Source of the DNA: JBGPEQ01 sp050180895
Lineage (GTDB): Bacteria; Pseudomonadota; Alphaproteobacteria; Dongiales; Dongiaceae
Direction: 5' to 3'
Assembly (NCBI GenBank): GCA_050180895.1
Contig: JBFXDS010000001.1
Coordinates: forward strand, 372,001-436,000
DNA length: 64,000 bases
Positions within the stretch are counted from its first letter, which is position 1; every line of letters starts with the position of its first letter. A model generated the notes under the pieces. It did not search any database, had not been told where the DNA came from, and was given only the letters and a program-made list of their open reading frames with translations. A program made the translations under genes and the position numbers. Shown one piece after another: positions 50,594 through 59,296 of this stretch.

Positions 50594-50986
50594 CTAGCGG
50601 CGACCGAGGCGGCCCAGCGTCTCCTTGGTCAGTTCCTCGATGGGTGCCCAGCTGCGCTGCGAGGTATCGGCGGCGATAGTGAGGAGCTTGTTGGCTTCGT
50701 CGAGATATTGCCGCGTGGCATTGCGTGCATAGTCGCACTCCAGGCGGAACGCCTCGCGCGGATCGCCGCACTGCAGGACCGAGCCCGACAGGTCCATGTT
50801 CTCGCGCAACCGCGTGGAGGCGAACTGCATCATCTCCTGGCTCATGCTGCTCATGCCGCTCCACAGCGCCTCGCTCGCCTTGACGAAGGCGGCGATGTTG
50901 GCTCCATTGGTATCGACCAGCGCCGCGAGCTCGGACGCGGTGGGCGCGCCATTGCCGGCTTCTGCAATCTTCTTCGCTTCCTTCAT
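50594..50986 (-). CDS. Phasin family protein
   Basis: The product is a 130-residue mostly helical protein with the phasin pattern (LVDTNGANIAAFVKASEALW, SQEMMQFASTRLRENMD, LECDYARNATRQYLDEANKL). Phasins coat polyhydroxyalkanoate granules and imply carbon storage. ATG 50986 has GGAGGA seven bases upstream, better than the in-frame ATG at 51019. The 400 bases before it are a non-coding promoter region. Confidence 0.82.
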   Translation of the reverse strand: MKEAKKIAEAGNGAPTASELAALVDTNGANIAAFVKASEALWSGMSSMSQEMMQFASTRLRENMDLSGSVLQCGDPREAFRLECDYARNATRQYLDEANKLLTIAADTSQRSWAPIEELTKETLGRLGRR

Positions 50987-51035
50987 CGCCGAATCCTCCG
51001 ATGACAATATGGTTTGCATGAGAAATTCCCTTGCT

Positions 51036-51435
51036 GCGGTCGATAGCCGCCGCGGCCAAGGAGCATCGGCTCCCTAGCACCACGCGCAGGCGGCTCCCGG
51101 CCGGTGCCCGGTCTCCACCAGACGTTTTTTTCGAGTTGACGCCAAGAGCAACGATACGCGGCGCCATGGTTAACAACAATAGGAGGAAATTCGGATTATT
51201 GCGCGACTCGTGCCGTTGCATGACGGTATTTCTACGAAATATTGTGGTTTGCATGGCCGAATCATGCCACATGTTGACAGCTGCGCCAGATCAGCTGTTT
51301 AGCCGCAGTCGGGGGCCTCGTGGCGAAAGGTCGCATTTTAGGCTTTGTTAGCGTCTTTCGCTCAATCTCAACGGACACGAGGTCGCGGCGCCGCCGGGGC
51401 TTCGAGAAAAGAAACAATCTGGGTGGAGCTGCCGC
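51036..51435. other. Non-coding region, lower GC
   Basis: This stretch has less GC than its surroundings and no supported gene. It must hold the phasin promoter (minus strand) and any promoter for 51436. A TTGACA at about 51274 and the inverted pair CAGCTG / CAGCTG at 51279-51297 are visible, but no complete promoter can be assigned. Confidence 0.4.
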
Positions 51436-51684
51436 TTGAGTGACCCCGTGCACAACGCGCGCATTGCCGCGCTCTCCATGGCCAATGGCGCGGCCTTGGC
51501 CAAGCTGCTGCGCGCTCACGGGCGCGGCGATCATGCCGATGCGCTCGAGGCCGCGCTCGCCGAAGTGGCCGAGATCGTCTCGACCGAGGTTGGGCGCCGC
51601 ACGCTGAGCGAGGCGATGAGCTGGGTCAGCGACCAGGTGTGGGACTGCGACCAGCCGTCGCCGGAGAACCCGTCACTCAACTAG
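51436..51684 (+). CDS. Small conserved hypothetical protein
   Basis: The product has 82 residues, mostly helical: VHNARIAALSMANGAALAKL, HADALEAALAEVAEIVSTEV, and a tail with DQVWDCDQPSPENP. The start is taken as TTG 51436, with GGAG seven bases upstream; GTG 51448 is an alternative. No family recognised. Confidence 0.5.
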   Translation: MSDPVHNARIAALSMANGAALAKLLRAHGRGDHADALEAALAEVAEIVSTEVGRRTLSEAMSWVSDQVWDCDQPSPENPSLN

Positions 51685-51791
51685 AGCGCCGCGACGGCGG
51701 CTGGCTCATCGCCGACGCATTTCCAGGAGCCGATCGGTTCCTACCGGATTGCGATCCGCTTGACCGCGGCGGAACCGTCGGCCTACCATCC

Positions 51792-51814
51792 GCTGGTATG
51801 ATAGGTATACCAGC
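51792..51814. promoter_or_regulatory. Candidate operator overlapping the gntR start
   Basis: GCTGGTAT and ATACCAGC (8-base arms, 7-base spacer) form an inverted repeat that contains the regulator's ATG at 51798. GGTATACC at 51804-51811 is itself a perfect palindrome. TGGT/ACCA-ended dyads are usual for FadR-type GntR proteins, so autoregulation is likely. Confidence 0.5.
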
Positions 51815-52625
51815 CCCCATCGGCGTCGTCCGCCGCCGTCGGCTTTACGAGGAGATCGCCGGCCGCCTCGAGGCGATGATCCACGAGGGCCAGTACCTGC
51901 CGGGCGACCAGTTGCCCTCCGAGCGCGAGTTGATGAAGCAGTTCGGCGTCGGCCGGCCGGCCGTGCGCGAGGCGCTGTTCGCGCTGCAGAAGATGGGGCT
52001 GGTGGCGATCAATAGCGGCGAACGTGCGCGCGTCACCCAGCCGACGCCCAAGGTCGTTTTCGAATCGCTCGCCGGGCCGGCGCGGCATCTCCTGGCGGCG
52101 CCGGACGGGGTGCGCCACTTCCAGGAGGCGCGCGTCTTCTTCGAGACCGGCCTCGCGCGCTACGCGGCCGCGCACGCCACCGAGGCGGACCTAGCCGAGC
52201 TCAAGCGGGCGCTCGACGCCAACCGGCTGGCGCTCGACAATCTCTATGCCTTCGAGCGGACGGACGTCGCCTTTCACTACGTGCTGGCGGTCATTCCGCG
52301 CAACCCGATCTTCACCGCCATCCACGAAGCCATCGCCGCGTGGCTGACCGAGCAACGGACCATCACCCTGCGCACGCCCGGGCAGAAGTTCGTCGCCTGC
52401 CGCGCGCACGAGAAGATCTACGATGCCATCGCCGCGCGCGACCCCGACCGGGCCGAGCGGGTGATGCGCGAGCACCTGGATCAGGTCACAGAAACCTATT
52501 GGCACACGCAGGAAGAAGAACATGGGAGGATACGTCGTCATGGTGGACTTCCGGCTGAAGCCCGGAACGTTCGACCGGTTTCACAAGCTCATCGTCGAAA
52601 ACGCGCGCGCCTCGGTACGCGATGA
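51798..52625 (+). CDS. GntR family regulator, FadR subfamily
   Basis: The product has 275 residues: a winged helix (LYEEIAGRLEAMIHEGQYLP, SERELMKQFGVGRPAVREAL) and an all-helical FCD effector domain (HFQEARVFFETGLARYAAAH, FHYVLAVIPRNPIF, HEKIYDAIAARDPDRAERVM). The last 35 residues after EEEHGR are Arg-rich and lie over the start of the next gene by 104 bases; they are not typical of the family. It probably controls the downstream sugar-acid operon. Confidence 0.85.
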   Translation: MIGIPAPIGVVRRRRLYEEIAGRLEAMIHEGQYLPGDQLPSERELMKQFGVGRPAVREALFALQKMGLVAINSGERARVTQPTPKVVFESLAGPARHLLAAPDGVRHFQEARVFFETGLARYAAAHATEADLAELKRALDANRLALDNLYAFERTDVAFHYVLAVIPRNPIFTAIHEAIAAWLTEQRTITLRTPGQKFVACRAHEKIYDAIAARDPDRAERVMREHLDQVTETYWHTQEEEHGRIRRHGGLPAEARNVRPVSQAHRRKRARLGTR

Positions 52626-52830
52626 GCCGGGTTGCCGCCAGTTCGATGTCGTGACCCCCGGCGGGGCCGCGGACAGGGTCGTCCTCTACGAGATCTACGA
52701 CGATCTGGCCGCCTTCGAGGCGCACAAGCGCACGCCGCATTTCGCCGACTTCGACCGCGAGAGCGCGTCCCTGGTCGATTCGAAAGCGGTGACTCTCGGG
52801 CGCTTGGACTATGCGGGCACGGACGGCTGA
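52522..52830 (+). CDS. Antibiotic biosynthesis monooxygenase (ABM) fold protein
   Basis: The product has 102 residues. The dimeric ferredoxin-like fold is recognised by VVMVDFRLKPGTFDRFHKLI, ARASVRDEPGCRQFDVV and VLYEIYDDLAAFEAHKRTPHF. Members include quinol monooxygenases and (4S)-4-hydroxy-5-phosphonooxypentane-2,3-dione isomerase (LsrG-like), so an isomerase role on a sugar-phosphate is possible here. ATG 52522 or ATG 52540 may be the start. Confidence 0.8.
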   Translation: MGGYVVMVDFRLKPGTFDRFHKLIVENARASVRDEPGCRQFDVVTPGGAADRVVLYEIYDDLAAFEAHKRTPHFADFDRESASLVDSKAVTLGRLDYAGTDG

Positions 52831-52887
52831 GGCGGCCATACATCGAAACGATAAGGACAAGGCCGGCGGCGCCGGCAAGGGGACAGG

Positions 52888-53685
52888 ATGGCACAACGGG
52901 GATTGAAGGCGCAGGCCAAGACGAAGCAGATCAAGGTCGGCCATTTCGTCGTCGAGTTCTGCACGCCCGGCATCGGCCACATCATGAAATCGGCCGGCTG
53001 CGATTTCGTGCTGTTCGACATGGAGCACAGCGGCTTCGGCTTCGAGACCGTCAAGAGCGGCCTCCGCTACATGCAGGCCGCCGATCTGCCGGTGATCGTG
53101 CGGGTGCCGTCCAAGGAATATCACCACATCGCGCGCGCCTGCGACATGGGCGCCGAGGGCGTCATGCTTCCCATGGTCGGCTCGGCGGCCGAGGCGCGGA
53201 AGATCCTCGACTGCATGAAGTACTATCCCGACGGTGCCCGCGGCGTCGCGTTGCAGGTGGCCCACGACGACTACCGGCCCGGACCGGTGCCTCAGAAGCT
53301 GGCGGCGGCCAACAAGCGCACCACCTTCTTCGCGCAGATCGAGACCGCCGAGGGCGTGAAGAACGCCGACGCCATCGCGGCCGTTCCGGGTGTCGACTGC
53401 CTGTGGGTCGGGCATTTCGACCTGAGCGTGTCGCTGGGCATCCCCGGCGAGTTCGACAACCCGAAATTCGCCAAGGCCATCGAGCGCGTGATCGCGGCGG
53501 CGCGCAAGCATGGCAAGGCGCTGGGGCGGTTGGTGCCCACGGTCGAGCAGGGCGTGGAGTTACATAAGGCCGGCTTCGACTTCATCTGTTACTCGGGCGA
53601 CGTCTGGGTGCTTCACAACGCGCTGGCCGATGCGGTCGGCAAGCTGCGGACCGGCGCCAAGTCGCGCCGGAAGGCCGAGGCCTAG
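52888..53685 (+). CDS. HpcH/HpaI family aldolase
   Basis: The product has 265 residues of the class II metal-dependent aldolase family that makes or cleaves 2-keto-3-deoxy sugar acids. Signatures are FVLFDMEHSGFGFETVKSGL, EGVMLPMVGSAAEAR, FAQIETAEGVKNAD (metal-binding Glu) and CLWVGHFDLSVSLGIPGEF (metal-binding Asp). It would yield pyruvate or hydroxypyruvate plus an aldehyde. It is part of the sugar-acid operon. Confidence 0.87.
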   Translation: MAQRGLKAQAKTKQIKVGHFVVEFCTPGIGHIMKSAGCDFVLFDMEHSGFGFETVKSGLRYMQAADLPVIVRVPSKEYHHIARACDMGAEGVMLPMVGSAAEARKILDCMKYYPDGARGVALQVAHDDYRPGPVPQKLAAANKRTTFFAQIETAEGVKNADAIAAVPGVDCLWVGHFDLSVSLGIPGEFDNPKFAKAIERVIAAARKHGKALGRLVPTVEQGVELHKAGFDFICYSGDVWVLHNALADAVGKLRTGAKSRRKAEA

Positions 53686-53711
53686 GCGATACGCGGACGG
53701 GAGAGGCGCAC

Positions 53712-54761
53712 ATGAGCAAGTTCCGGGTGGCGCTGAGCGGCGATTTCGTCAAGGCGGACGGCCAGCCCACCTTCCCGATGTTCGACTTGTCGCCGTTGCG
53801 GGACCATCCCGACGTCGAACTCGGCTATGTCGCGCCGATCGACGGCGTGATGCCGGCCGCCGGCTTGGCGGGCTACGACGCGCTCATCCTGCTGGTGCCC
53901 AAATTCAACAAGAGCAGCATTCCGGCCGACGGGCGGCTGGCGATCGTGGCGCGCTTCGGCGTCGGCTATGACAGCGTCGACGTTGCCGCCTGCAGCGACG
54001 CGGGCATTGCCGTGGCGATCACCCCGGATGGGGTGCGCCGCCCGGTCGCGGTGGCGATCCTCACCCTCATCCTGGCGCTCGCCGGCAAGATGATGGTCAA
54101 AGACCAGCTGACGCGCCAGGGTCCCGCTGGATTCGCCAAGAAGACCGATCACATGGGCATTGGCCTGGTCAGCCGGACCCTCGGCTCGGTCGGCATCGGC
54201 AACATCGGCGCCGAGATGTTCCAGCTGGCCAAGCCGTTCGATATGACATTCATCGCCCACGATCCGTTCGCCGACCGCACCGTGGCAGAGTCGCTGGGGG
54301 TGAGGCTCGTCGAGCTCGAGACGGTCTTCCGCGAGGCGGACTTCGTGACGATCAACTGCCCGCTGACGCCGGAGACGACGCACCTGGTGAACGCGGCCCG
54401 GCTGGGGCTGATGAAGCCGTCGGCCTATCTCATCAACACGGCGCGCGGCCCGATCGTCGATCAGAAGGCGCTGACGAAGGTGCTGCAGGAGCGGCGCATC
54501 GCCGGCGCCGGGCTGGACGTGCTGGATCCCGAGCCGCCGGCGGCCGACGATCCGATCCTCAAGCTCGACAACGTGATCCTGGCGCCGCATGCGCTGTGCT
54601 GGACCGATCAGTGCTTCGCCGGGATCGGTGCGTCGGACGTGAAGGCGGTGCTCGACGTCAAGCGGGGATTCGATCCCGGCAGCATCGTCAATCGCGCGGT
54701 GCTCTCGACACCGGCGTGGCGCCGACGCCTCGACGGCTACCGCGCGCGCTTCGGCACGTGA
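53712..54761 (+). CDS. D-isomer-specific 2-hydroxyacid dehydrogenase
   Basis: The product has 349 residues. The NAD-binding loop is GSVGIGNIGAEMF. The catalytic Arg is in FVTINCPLTPETTHLVNA and NTARGPIVDQKAL, and the catalytic His is in LAPHALCWTDQC. It probably reduces glyoxylate or hydroxypyruvate, or oxidises a sugar-acid intermediate. It has GGGAG upstream and lies 26 bases after the aldolase gene. Confidence 0.87.
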   Translation: MSKFRVALSGDFVKADGQPTFPMFDLSPLRDHPDVELGYVAPIDGVMPAAGLAGYDALILLVPKFNKSSIPADGRLAIVARFGVGYDSVDVAACSDAGIAVAITPDGVRRPVAVAILTLILALAGKMMVKDQLTRQGPAGFAKKTDHMGIGLVSRTLGSVGIGNIGAEMFQLAKPFDMTFIAHDPFADRTVAESLGVRLVELETVFREADFVTINCPLTPETTHLVNAARLGLMKPSAYLINTARGPIVDQKALTKVLQERRIAGAGLDVLDPEPPAADDPILKLDNVILAPHALCWTDQCFAGIGASDVKAVLDVKRGFDPGSIVNRAVLSTPAWRRRLDGYRARFGT

Positions 54762-54800
54762 TAAAAATGGGGACAGGCACGACGGAGGCCCACGGAATCC

Positions 54801-54844
54801 GAGAACGACGTTCTCGATCGAGCGCCGCGCCGGAGGCGCGGTGC
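54801..54844 (+). other. Two hairpins in the leader of the solute-binding-protein gene
   Basis: GAGAAC-GAC-GTTCTC (54801-54815) and GCGCCGCGCC-GGA-GGCGCGGTGC (54822-54844, one G-T pair) stand just before the ribosome-binding site at 54861. They could stabilise the 5' end of a processed message. No T-tract is seen. Confidence 0.4.
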
Positions 54845-54873
54845 GGACTTTGCCGCAACAAGGGAGGATGGCA

Positions 54874-56313
54874 ATGAAACAGGTGAAGAGATTGACGCTG
54901 GCGGCCGCCGCCTTACTGGCGGTCGGCTGGACGGCGACGGCGTGGGCCCAATCCGCGGCCGACCGCGCCGTCGAAGAGGCCAAGAAGTATTCGGGCCAGA
55001 CCATCACCATCGTCTGGGAGGCCGGCCTGCAGTCGCTCGATCCGCTCAACTTTTCCGGCCCGAAGTGGAAGGAGTTGACGGGCATCGACGTCAAGGTGGT
55101 CGAAGTGCCAATCGCCGAGATGTTCACCAAGATCATGCAGGAGTACCGGGCCGGCACGGGCGCCTATGACGCGCTCAACGTCGTTCCGGCCTGGATGCCG
55201 GATCTCGCCAACGCCGGCGCGCTCGAGGTGCTCGATCCCTATGTCGACAAGTACGGCTTCCGCGACGAGCTGCAGACCATCGCGCCGACCTACCGGGACA
55301 ATCAGATGACCGTGGACGGCAAGATCTACGGCTTCCCGGACGACGGCGACACCTTCGTCTTCTACTACCGCAAGGACATCTTCAGCGATCCGGCCAACCA
55401 GGAGGCGTTCAAGGCGAAGTATGGCTACGACCTGGTTGCGCCGAAGACGTGGAAGGAGTTCGACGAGATCGGCCAGTTCCTGACCGACAAGTATCAGCCG
55501 AACATGTACGGCGCCGCCTTCTTCCGTCAGCCGCCTTACGGCATGTACATGTTCCAGGAGCGGTTCCGCAACGAAGGCGGCCGATTCTTCGATGCCGAGA
55601 CGATGAAGGCGACGATCAACAGCGACATCGGCGTCAAGGTCTTCACGGAGATGCGCGAGGAGAACAAGTTCATGCCACCGGGCGTGGAACAGTTCGGATT
55701 CGTGGAGAATCTCGCCGCCTTCCTCCAGGGCCAGACGGCGATGACCATCTCTTGGCCGCCCTACGGCCGCTGGGCCGCCGGCTATGGTCAGGACCTCGAT
55801 GCCTTCAGCTGGGTACCGAAATCGACGATCGCCGGCAAGGTCGGCTATGCGCTGCCGCCGGGCGGACATCCGCAGCTCGCGGCCGGGTTCGCGCTCTCGG
55901 TCGCCTCGACCAGCAAGAACAAGGAGGCCGCCTATCTGTTCATCCAGTGGCTGAACAGTGAGGACGTCAGCATGCAGCGGGTGCAACTGCCCTACGCGCT
56001 GCGCGACCCGTTCCGGGATTCGCACTTCACCAGCCCTGAATACGAGGCCAAGTGGCCGGATGCGAAGGACTACCTGGCGACCTTGAAGGCCGGCGCCGAA
56101 ACGGGCCTGCTCGACCTGTCGCTGCTGCAGACCGACAAGTACGAGGAGGTCCTGCGGCAGTCGATCAGCAGGCTGTGGGGTGGCGAGGACGCCAAGTCGA
56201 TCCTCGATGCCGCCGCCGCGGAGTGGGACGCCATCACCGAGCGGATCGGGGTCGACAAGCAGAAGGCCGTCTACCAGGCCTGGGCCGCCAAGTCGGGCGC
56301 CTATCCACAGTAG
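54874..56313 (+). CDS. Extracellular solute-binding protein, family 1
   Basis: The product has 479 residues. A signal peptide (KRLTLAAAALLAVGWTATAW, cleavage after AWA) is followed by a two-lobe sugar-binding fold (TITIVWEAGLQSLDPLNFSG, DALNVVPAWMPDLANAGALE, IYGFPDDGDTFVFYYRKDIF). ATG 54874 has AGGGAGG six bases upstream. The ligand is unknown; the operon suggests a branched or four-carbon sugar acid, lactone or glycoside. Confidence 0.9.
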   Translation: MKQVKRLTLAAAALLAVGWTATAWAQSAADRAVEEAKKYSGQTITIVWEAGLQSLDPLNFSGPKWKELTGIDVKVVEVPIAEMFTKIMQEYRAGTGAYDALNVVPAWMPDLANAGALEVLDPYVDKYGFRDELQTIAPTYRDNQMTVDGKIYGFPDDGDTFVFYYRKDIFSDPANQEAFKAKYGYDLVAPKTWKEFDEIGQFLTDKYQPNMYGAAFFRQPPYGMYMFQERFRNEGGRFFDAETMKATINSDIGVKVFTEMREENKFMPPGVEQFGFVENLAAFLQGQTAMTISWPPYGRWAAGYGQDLDAFSWVPKSTIAGKVGYALPPGGHPQLAAGFALSVASTSKNKEAAYLFIQWLNSEDVSMQRVQLPYALRDPFRDSHFTSPEYEAKWPDAKDYLATLKAGAETGLLDLSLLQTDKYEEVLRQSISRLWGGEDAKSILDAAAAEWDAITERIGVDKQKAVYQAWAAKSGAYPQ

Positions 56314-56327
56314 TCGGGCTGCGAGAG

Positions 56328-56355
56328 GCAGGGGCGGCCGGTCGGCCGCCCCTGC
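56328..56355 (+). other. Intercistronic stem-loop between binding protein and permease genes
   Basis: GCAGGGGCGGCC-GGTC-GGCCGCCCCTGC is a 12-base-pair perfect hairpin directly after the binding-protein stop. There is no T-tract. Such elements commonly protect the upstream message or cause partial termination, giving more binding protein than permease. Confidence 0.7.
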
Positions 56356-56376
56356 AACATGCGACGAGCATCACGC

Positions 56377-57306
56377 ATGGCTGGCATGACTCAGACGCCG
56401 ACGGTCGAGGAAGCGGACGCGCTTGCCGTCCGCTCCGGTCGGCCGCCCGACCGCTATTTCAAATACTGGATCGTCGCGCCGGCGATCTTCCTGCTGCTAC
56501 TGATTGGCCTGTTTCCGCTGATCTATTCGGTGATCGTCAGCTTTCAGAACATCACCATGATGGAGGACGACCGCTCGTTCTCCGGATTGATGAACTACGC
56601 CCGGCTGCTTCCCGATGCCCGGCTGTGGCAGTCGCTGCTGCATACCCTGATTGTCACCGCCATCGCGCTGCCGCTCGAGCTGGTCTTGGGGCTGCTCATG
56701 GCGCAGCTGTTCCTGGAGAGGCTGCCGGGCCGGCAGGTATTCGTCTCGCTGCTGGTGCTGCCGACGGTCATCTCGCCGATCGTCGCAGGCGCCACTTGGC
56801 GGCTGCTGTTCGACAACCGCTACGGGCCGATCAACCAGATCCTCGGCTGGTTCGCCGGCAAGCCGGTGACGGCGTTGTGGACCGTCAACCCCGATCTCGT
56901 CTATCCCGCCATCATCCTCTGCGAGATCTGGCAGTGGACGCCGTTCATGTTCCTGATCCTGCTGGCGGCGCTCTCCAACGTCGACAAATCCCTGACCGAG
57001 GCCGCCGAGATCGACGGCGCCGGCTACTGGCGCACCTTCGTCAAGATCGTGCTGCCGGCGATCTGGCCGGTGATGGCCATCGCCGTCCTGATCCGCGGGC
57101 TGGATCTGGCACGCATCTTCGACGTCATCTGGGCGCTCACCTCCGGCGGTCCCGGCACGATGACGGAGACGATCTCGATCTACACCTACGTCCAGGGCTT
57201 CCAGCAGTTCGAAGTGAGCTATACCGCGGCGATCGCGTTCCTGGTCATCTTCCTGCTGACGGTCATTGTCGTCTGGGCGCTGAAGCGTATGGGGCTGGCG
57301 AAATGA
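56377..57306 (+). CDS. ABC sugar transporter permease, MalF/UgpA type
   Basis: The product has 309 residues with six transmembrane helices. The EAA loop that contacts the ATPase is LTEAAEIDGAGYWRTFVKIVLPAI. In-frame ATGs at 56359, 56377 and 56386 are all possible, and none has a clear ribosome-binding site. Its stop overlaps the second permease start (ATGA). Confidence 0.9.
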   Translation: MAGMTQTPTVEEADALAVRSGRPPDRYFKYWIVAPAIFLLLLIGLFPLIYSVIVSFQNITMMEDDRSFSGLMNYARLLPDARLWQSLLHTLIVTAIALPLELVLGLLMAQLFLERLPGRQVFVSLLVLPTVISPIVAGATWRLLFDNRYGPINQILGWFAGKPVTALWTVNPDLVYPAIILCEIWQWTPFMFLILLAALSNVDKSLTEAAEIDGAGYWRTFVKIVLPAIWPVMAIAVLIRGLDLARIFDVIWALTSGGPGTMTETISIYTYVQGFQQFEVSYTAAIAFLVIFLLTVIVVWALKRMGLAK

Positions 57307-58145
57307 GCGCACAACGTCCGCTGCTGCGACGCCCCAGCACCGTCCTCGCGCTGCGCTACGCCGGCGCCGTCGCGCTGACGCTCTTCTTCGTCTTCCCGGT
57401 CTACTGGCTGTTCATCATCTCGTTCAAGACGCCGGACGAGATCTTCGCGTTTCCGCCGGTGTGGTATCCCAAGAGCATCCAGTTCGACAATTTCCGCGTG
57501 CTGTTCAAGGATGGCGATGCCGTAACGGTATGGAACAGCCTGGTGCTCGCGGGAGTCAGCACGATCATCGCCATGGTTCTCGGCACCATGGCCGCCTACA
57601 GTCTGGTGCGCTTCAAGACCGGCGGCGAGAACCTCGCGGTGTGGATCATCTCCCAGCGCATGATGCCGCCGATCGCGATCGTCTTTCCGATCTTCTTGCT
57701 CTACGTGTTCTTCGGCTGGGTCGACACCTATCACGGTCTCATCCTCCTCTACACCGCCTTCAGCCTGCCCTACGTCATCTGGATGATGCGCGGCTATCTT
57801 GAGGACATCCCGCTGGAACTGGAGGAGAGCGCCCTGGTCGACGGCTGCACCCGCTGGCAGGTGCTGTGGCGGATCGTGTTCCCGATGGCCCGTACCGGGC
57901 TGTTCGCCACCGCCGTCTTCACCTTCATCTTCGCCTGGAACGATTTCCTGTTCGCCCTGGTGCTGACGCGCACCGAGGTCATCACCTATACCGTACAGGT
58001 GACGCACTATTTCGGCGGGCAGTCGAACTTCTGGGCCAAGATCGCGGCCATGTCGGTGCTGGGGACCGTGCCGGTGTTCTTCACCGTGGCCACCCTGCAG
58101 CGCTATCTGGTGCGCGGCATCTCCATGGGCGCGGTCAAGGGATAG
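57303..58145 (+). CDS. ABC sugar transporter permease, MalG/UgpE type
   Basis: The product has 280 residues with six transmembrane helices. The EAA motif is LEESALVDGCTRWQVLWRIVFPMA. YWLFIISFKTPDEIF near the N-terminus is standard for this subfamily. Its start overlaps the previous permease stop, and the ATPase gene begins 17 bases later. Confidence 0.92.
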   Translation: MSAQRPLLRRPSTVLALRYAGAVALTLFFVFPVYWLFIISFKTPDEIFAFPPVWYPKSIQFDNFRVLFKDGDAVTVWNSLVLAGVSTIIAMVLGTMAAYSLVRFKTGGENLAVWIISQRMMPPIAIVFPIFLLYVFFGWVDTYHGLILLYTAFSLPYVIWMMRGYLEDIPLELEESALVDGCTRWQVLWRIVFPMARTGLFATAVFTFIFAWNDFLFALVLTRTEVITYTVQVTHYFGGQSNFWAKIAAMSVLGTVPVFFTVATLQRYLVRGISMGAVKG

Positions 58146-58162
58146 ATGGAGCGAAAGGCACG

Positions 58163-59254
58163 ATGGCCGACCTGAAGATCAGCGGACTGCACAAGCGCTA
58201 CGGCCCGGTTCATGCCGTGCGCGGCATCGACCTGGAGATCCCCGCCGGGGAATTCACCGTCCTGGTGGGACCGTCCGGCTGCGGCAAGAGCACCTTGCTG
58301 CGCACCATCGCCGGGCTGGAGGAGGCCGACGCCGGCACCGTCGAGATCGGCGGCCGTGTCGTCAACTACGTGCGGCCGCGCGACCGCGACATCGCCATGG
58401 TGTTCCAGAATTACGCACTCTACCCCTACATGAACGTCTACGAGAACATCGCCTTCGGCCTGCGGGCGCGCAAGACGCCGGCGACCGAGATCGACCAGCG
58501 CGTGCGACGGGCCGCGGACATGCTGGCCATCTCCGGCCTGCTGGACCGGCTGCCGCGGCAGCTCTCCGGCGGCCAGCGCCAGCGCGTCGCCATCGGCCGG
58601 GCCATCGTCCGCAATGCCCGGCTGTTCCTCTTCGACGAGCCGCTGTCCAACCTGGACGCCCAGCTGCGCGACGAGATGCGCAGCGAAATCAAAAGGTTAC
58701 ACCAGGAGATCGGCACCACCATGATCTACGTCACGCACGACCAGATCGAGGCGATGACCCTGGCCGACCGCATCGTGCTGCTGAAAGACGGCGCGATCGA
58801 GCAGCAGGGCTCGCCGCTCGACCTGTTCGAGCGGCCGGCGACCCGCTTCGTCGCCGGCTTCCTGGGCTCGCCGAAGATGAACTTCCTGCCGGCCAGACTG
58901 GTCGATACGGCGGCCGGCGCCGCCGTCCGGCTGGCCGACGGCGTCGAATTGGCCCTGCCGGGCCGCGCGCGGCCGGGCAATGGGGAGCAGGAGGTCGTCC
59001 TTGGCCTGCGGCCAGAGCATATGGCGCGCGCCCGCGACGGCGCCGCCGCGGGCGGCCATGTCCGGGTGCAGACCACGGTCGAGCTGATCCAGCCCACGGG
59101 ATCGCGGACCTATGTCACCTTCCCGCTGGGCGGGGTGTCGGTGATGGCCGAAGTCGAGGCGCATGAGGTACGCCGGCCCGGCGAGCCGATCGCCGTCGAT
59201 CTGGATATGAATCGCGCCGTGCTGATCGATCCCCGGTCGAATCGGGTATTATGA
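58163..59254 (+). CDS. ABC sugar transporter ATP-binding protein, UgpC/MsmK type
   Basis: The product has 363 residues: Walker A GPSGCGKSTLL, Q-loop FQNYALYPYMNVYENIAFG, signature LSGGQRQRVAIGRA, Walker B LFLFDEPLSNLDAQLR, H-loop YVTHDQIEAMTLADR, then a C-terminal OB-fold (LGLRPEHM). It powers the two permeases. The regulatory domain is complete. Confidence 0.93.
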   Translation: MADLKISGLHKRYGPVHAVRGIDLEIPAGEFTVLVGPSGCGKSTLLRTIAGLEEADAGTVEIGGRVVNYVRPRDRDIAMVFQNYALYPYMNVYENIAFGLRARKTPATEIDQRVRRAADMLAISGLLDRLPRQLSGGQRQRVAIGRAIVRNARLFLFDEPLSNLDAQLRDEMRSEIKRLHQEIGTTMIYVTHDQIEAMTLADRIVLLKDGAIEQQGSPLDLFERPATRFVAGFLGSPKMNFLPARLVDTAAGAAVRLADGVELALPGRARPGNGEQEVVLGLRPEHMARARDGAAAGGHVRVQTTVELIQPTGSRTYVTFPLGGVSVMAEVEAHEVRRPGEPIAVDLDMNRAVLIDPRSNRVL

Positions 59255-59296
59255 CTCCCGCCGACGATTCGCGCGGGGGTTGTGCGGGAGGGGAGC

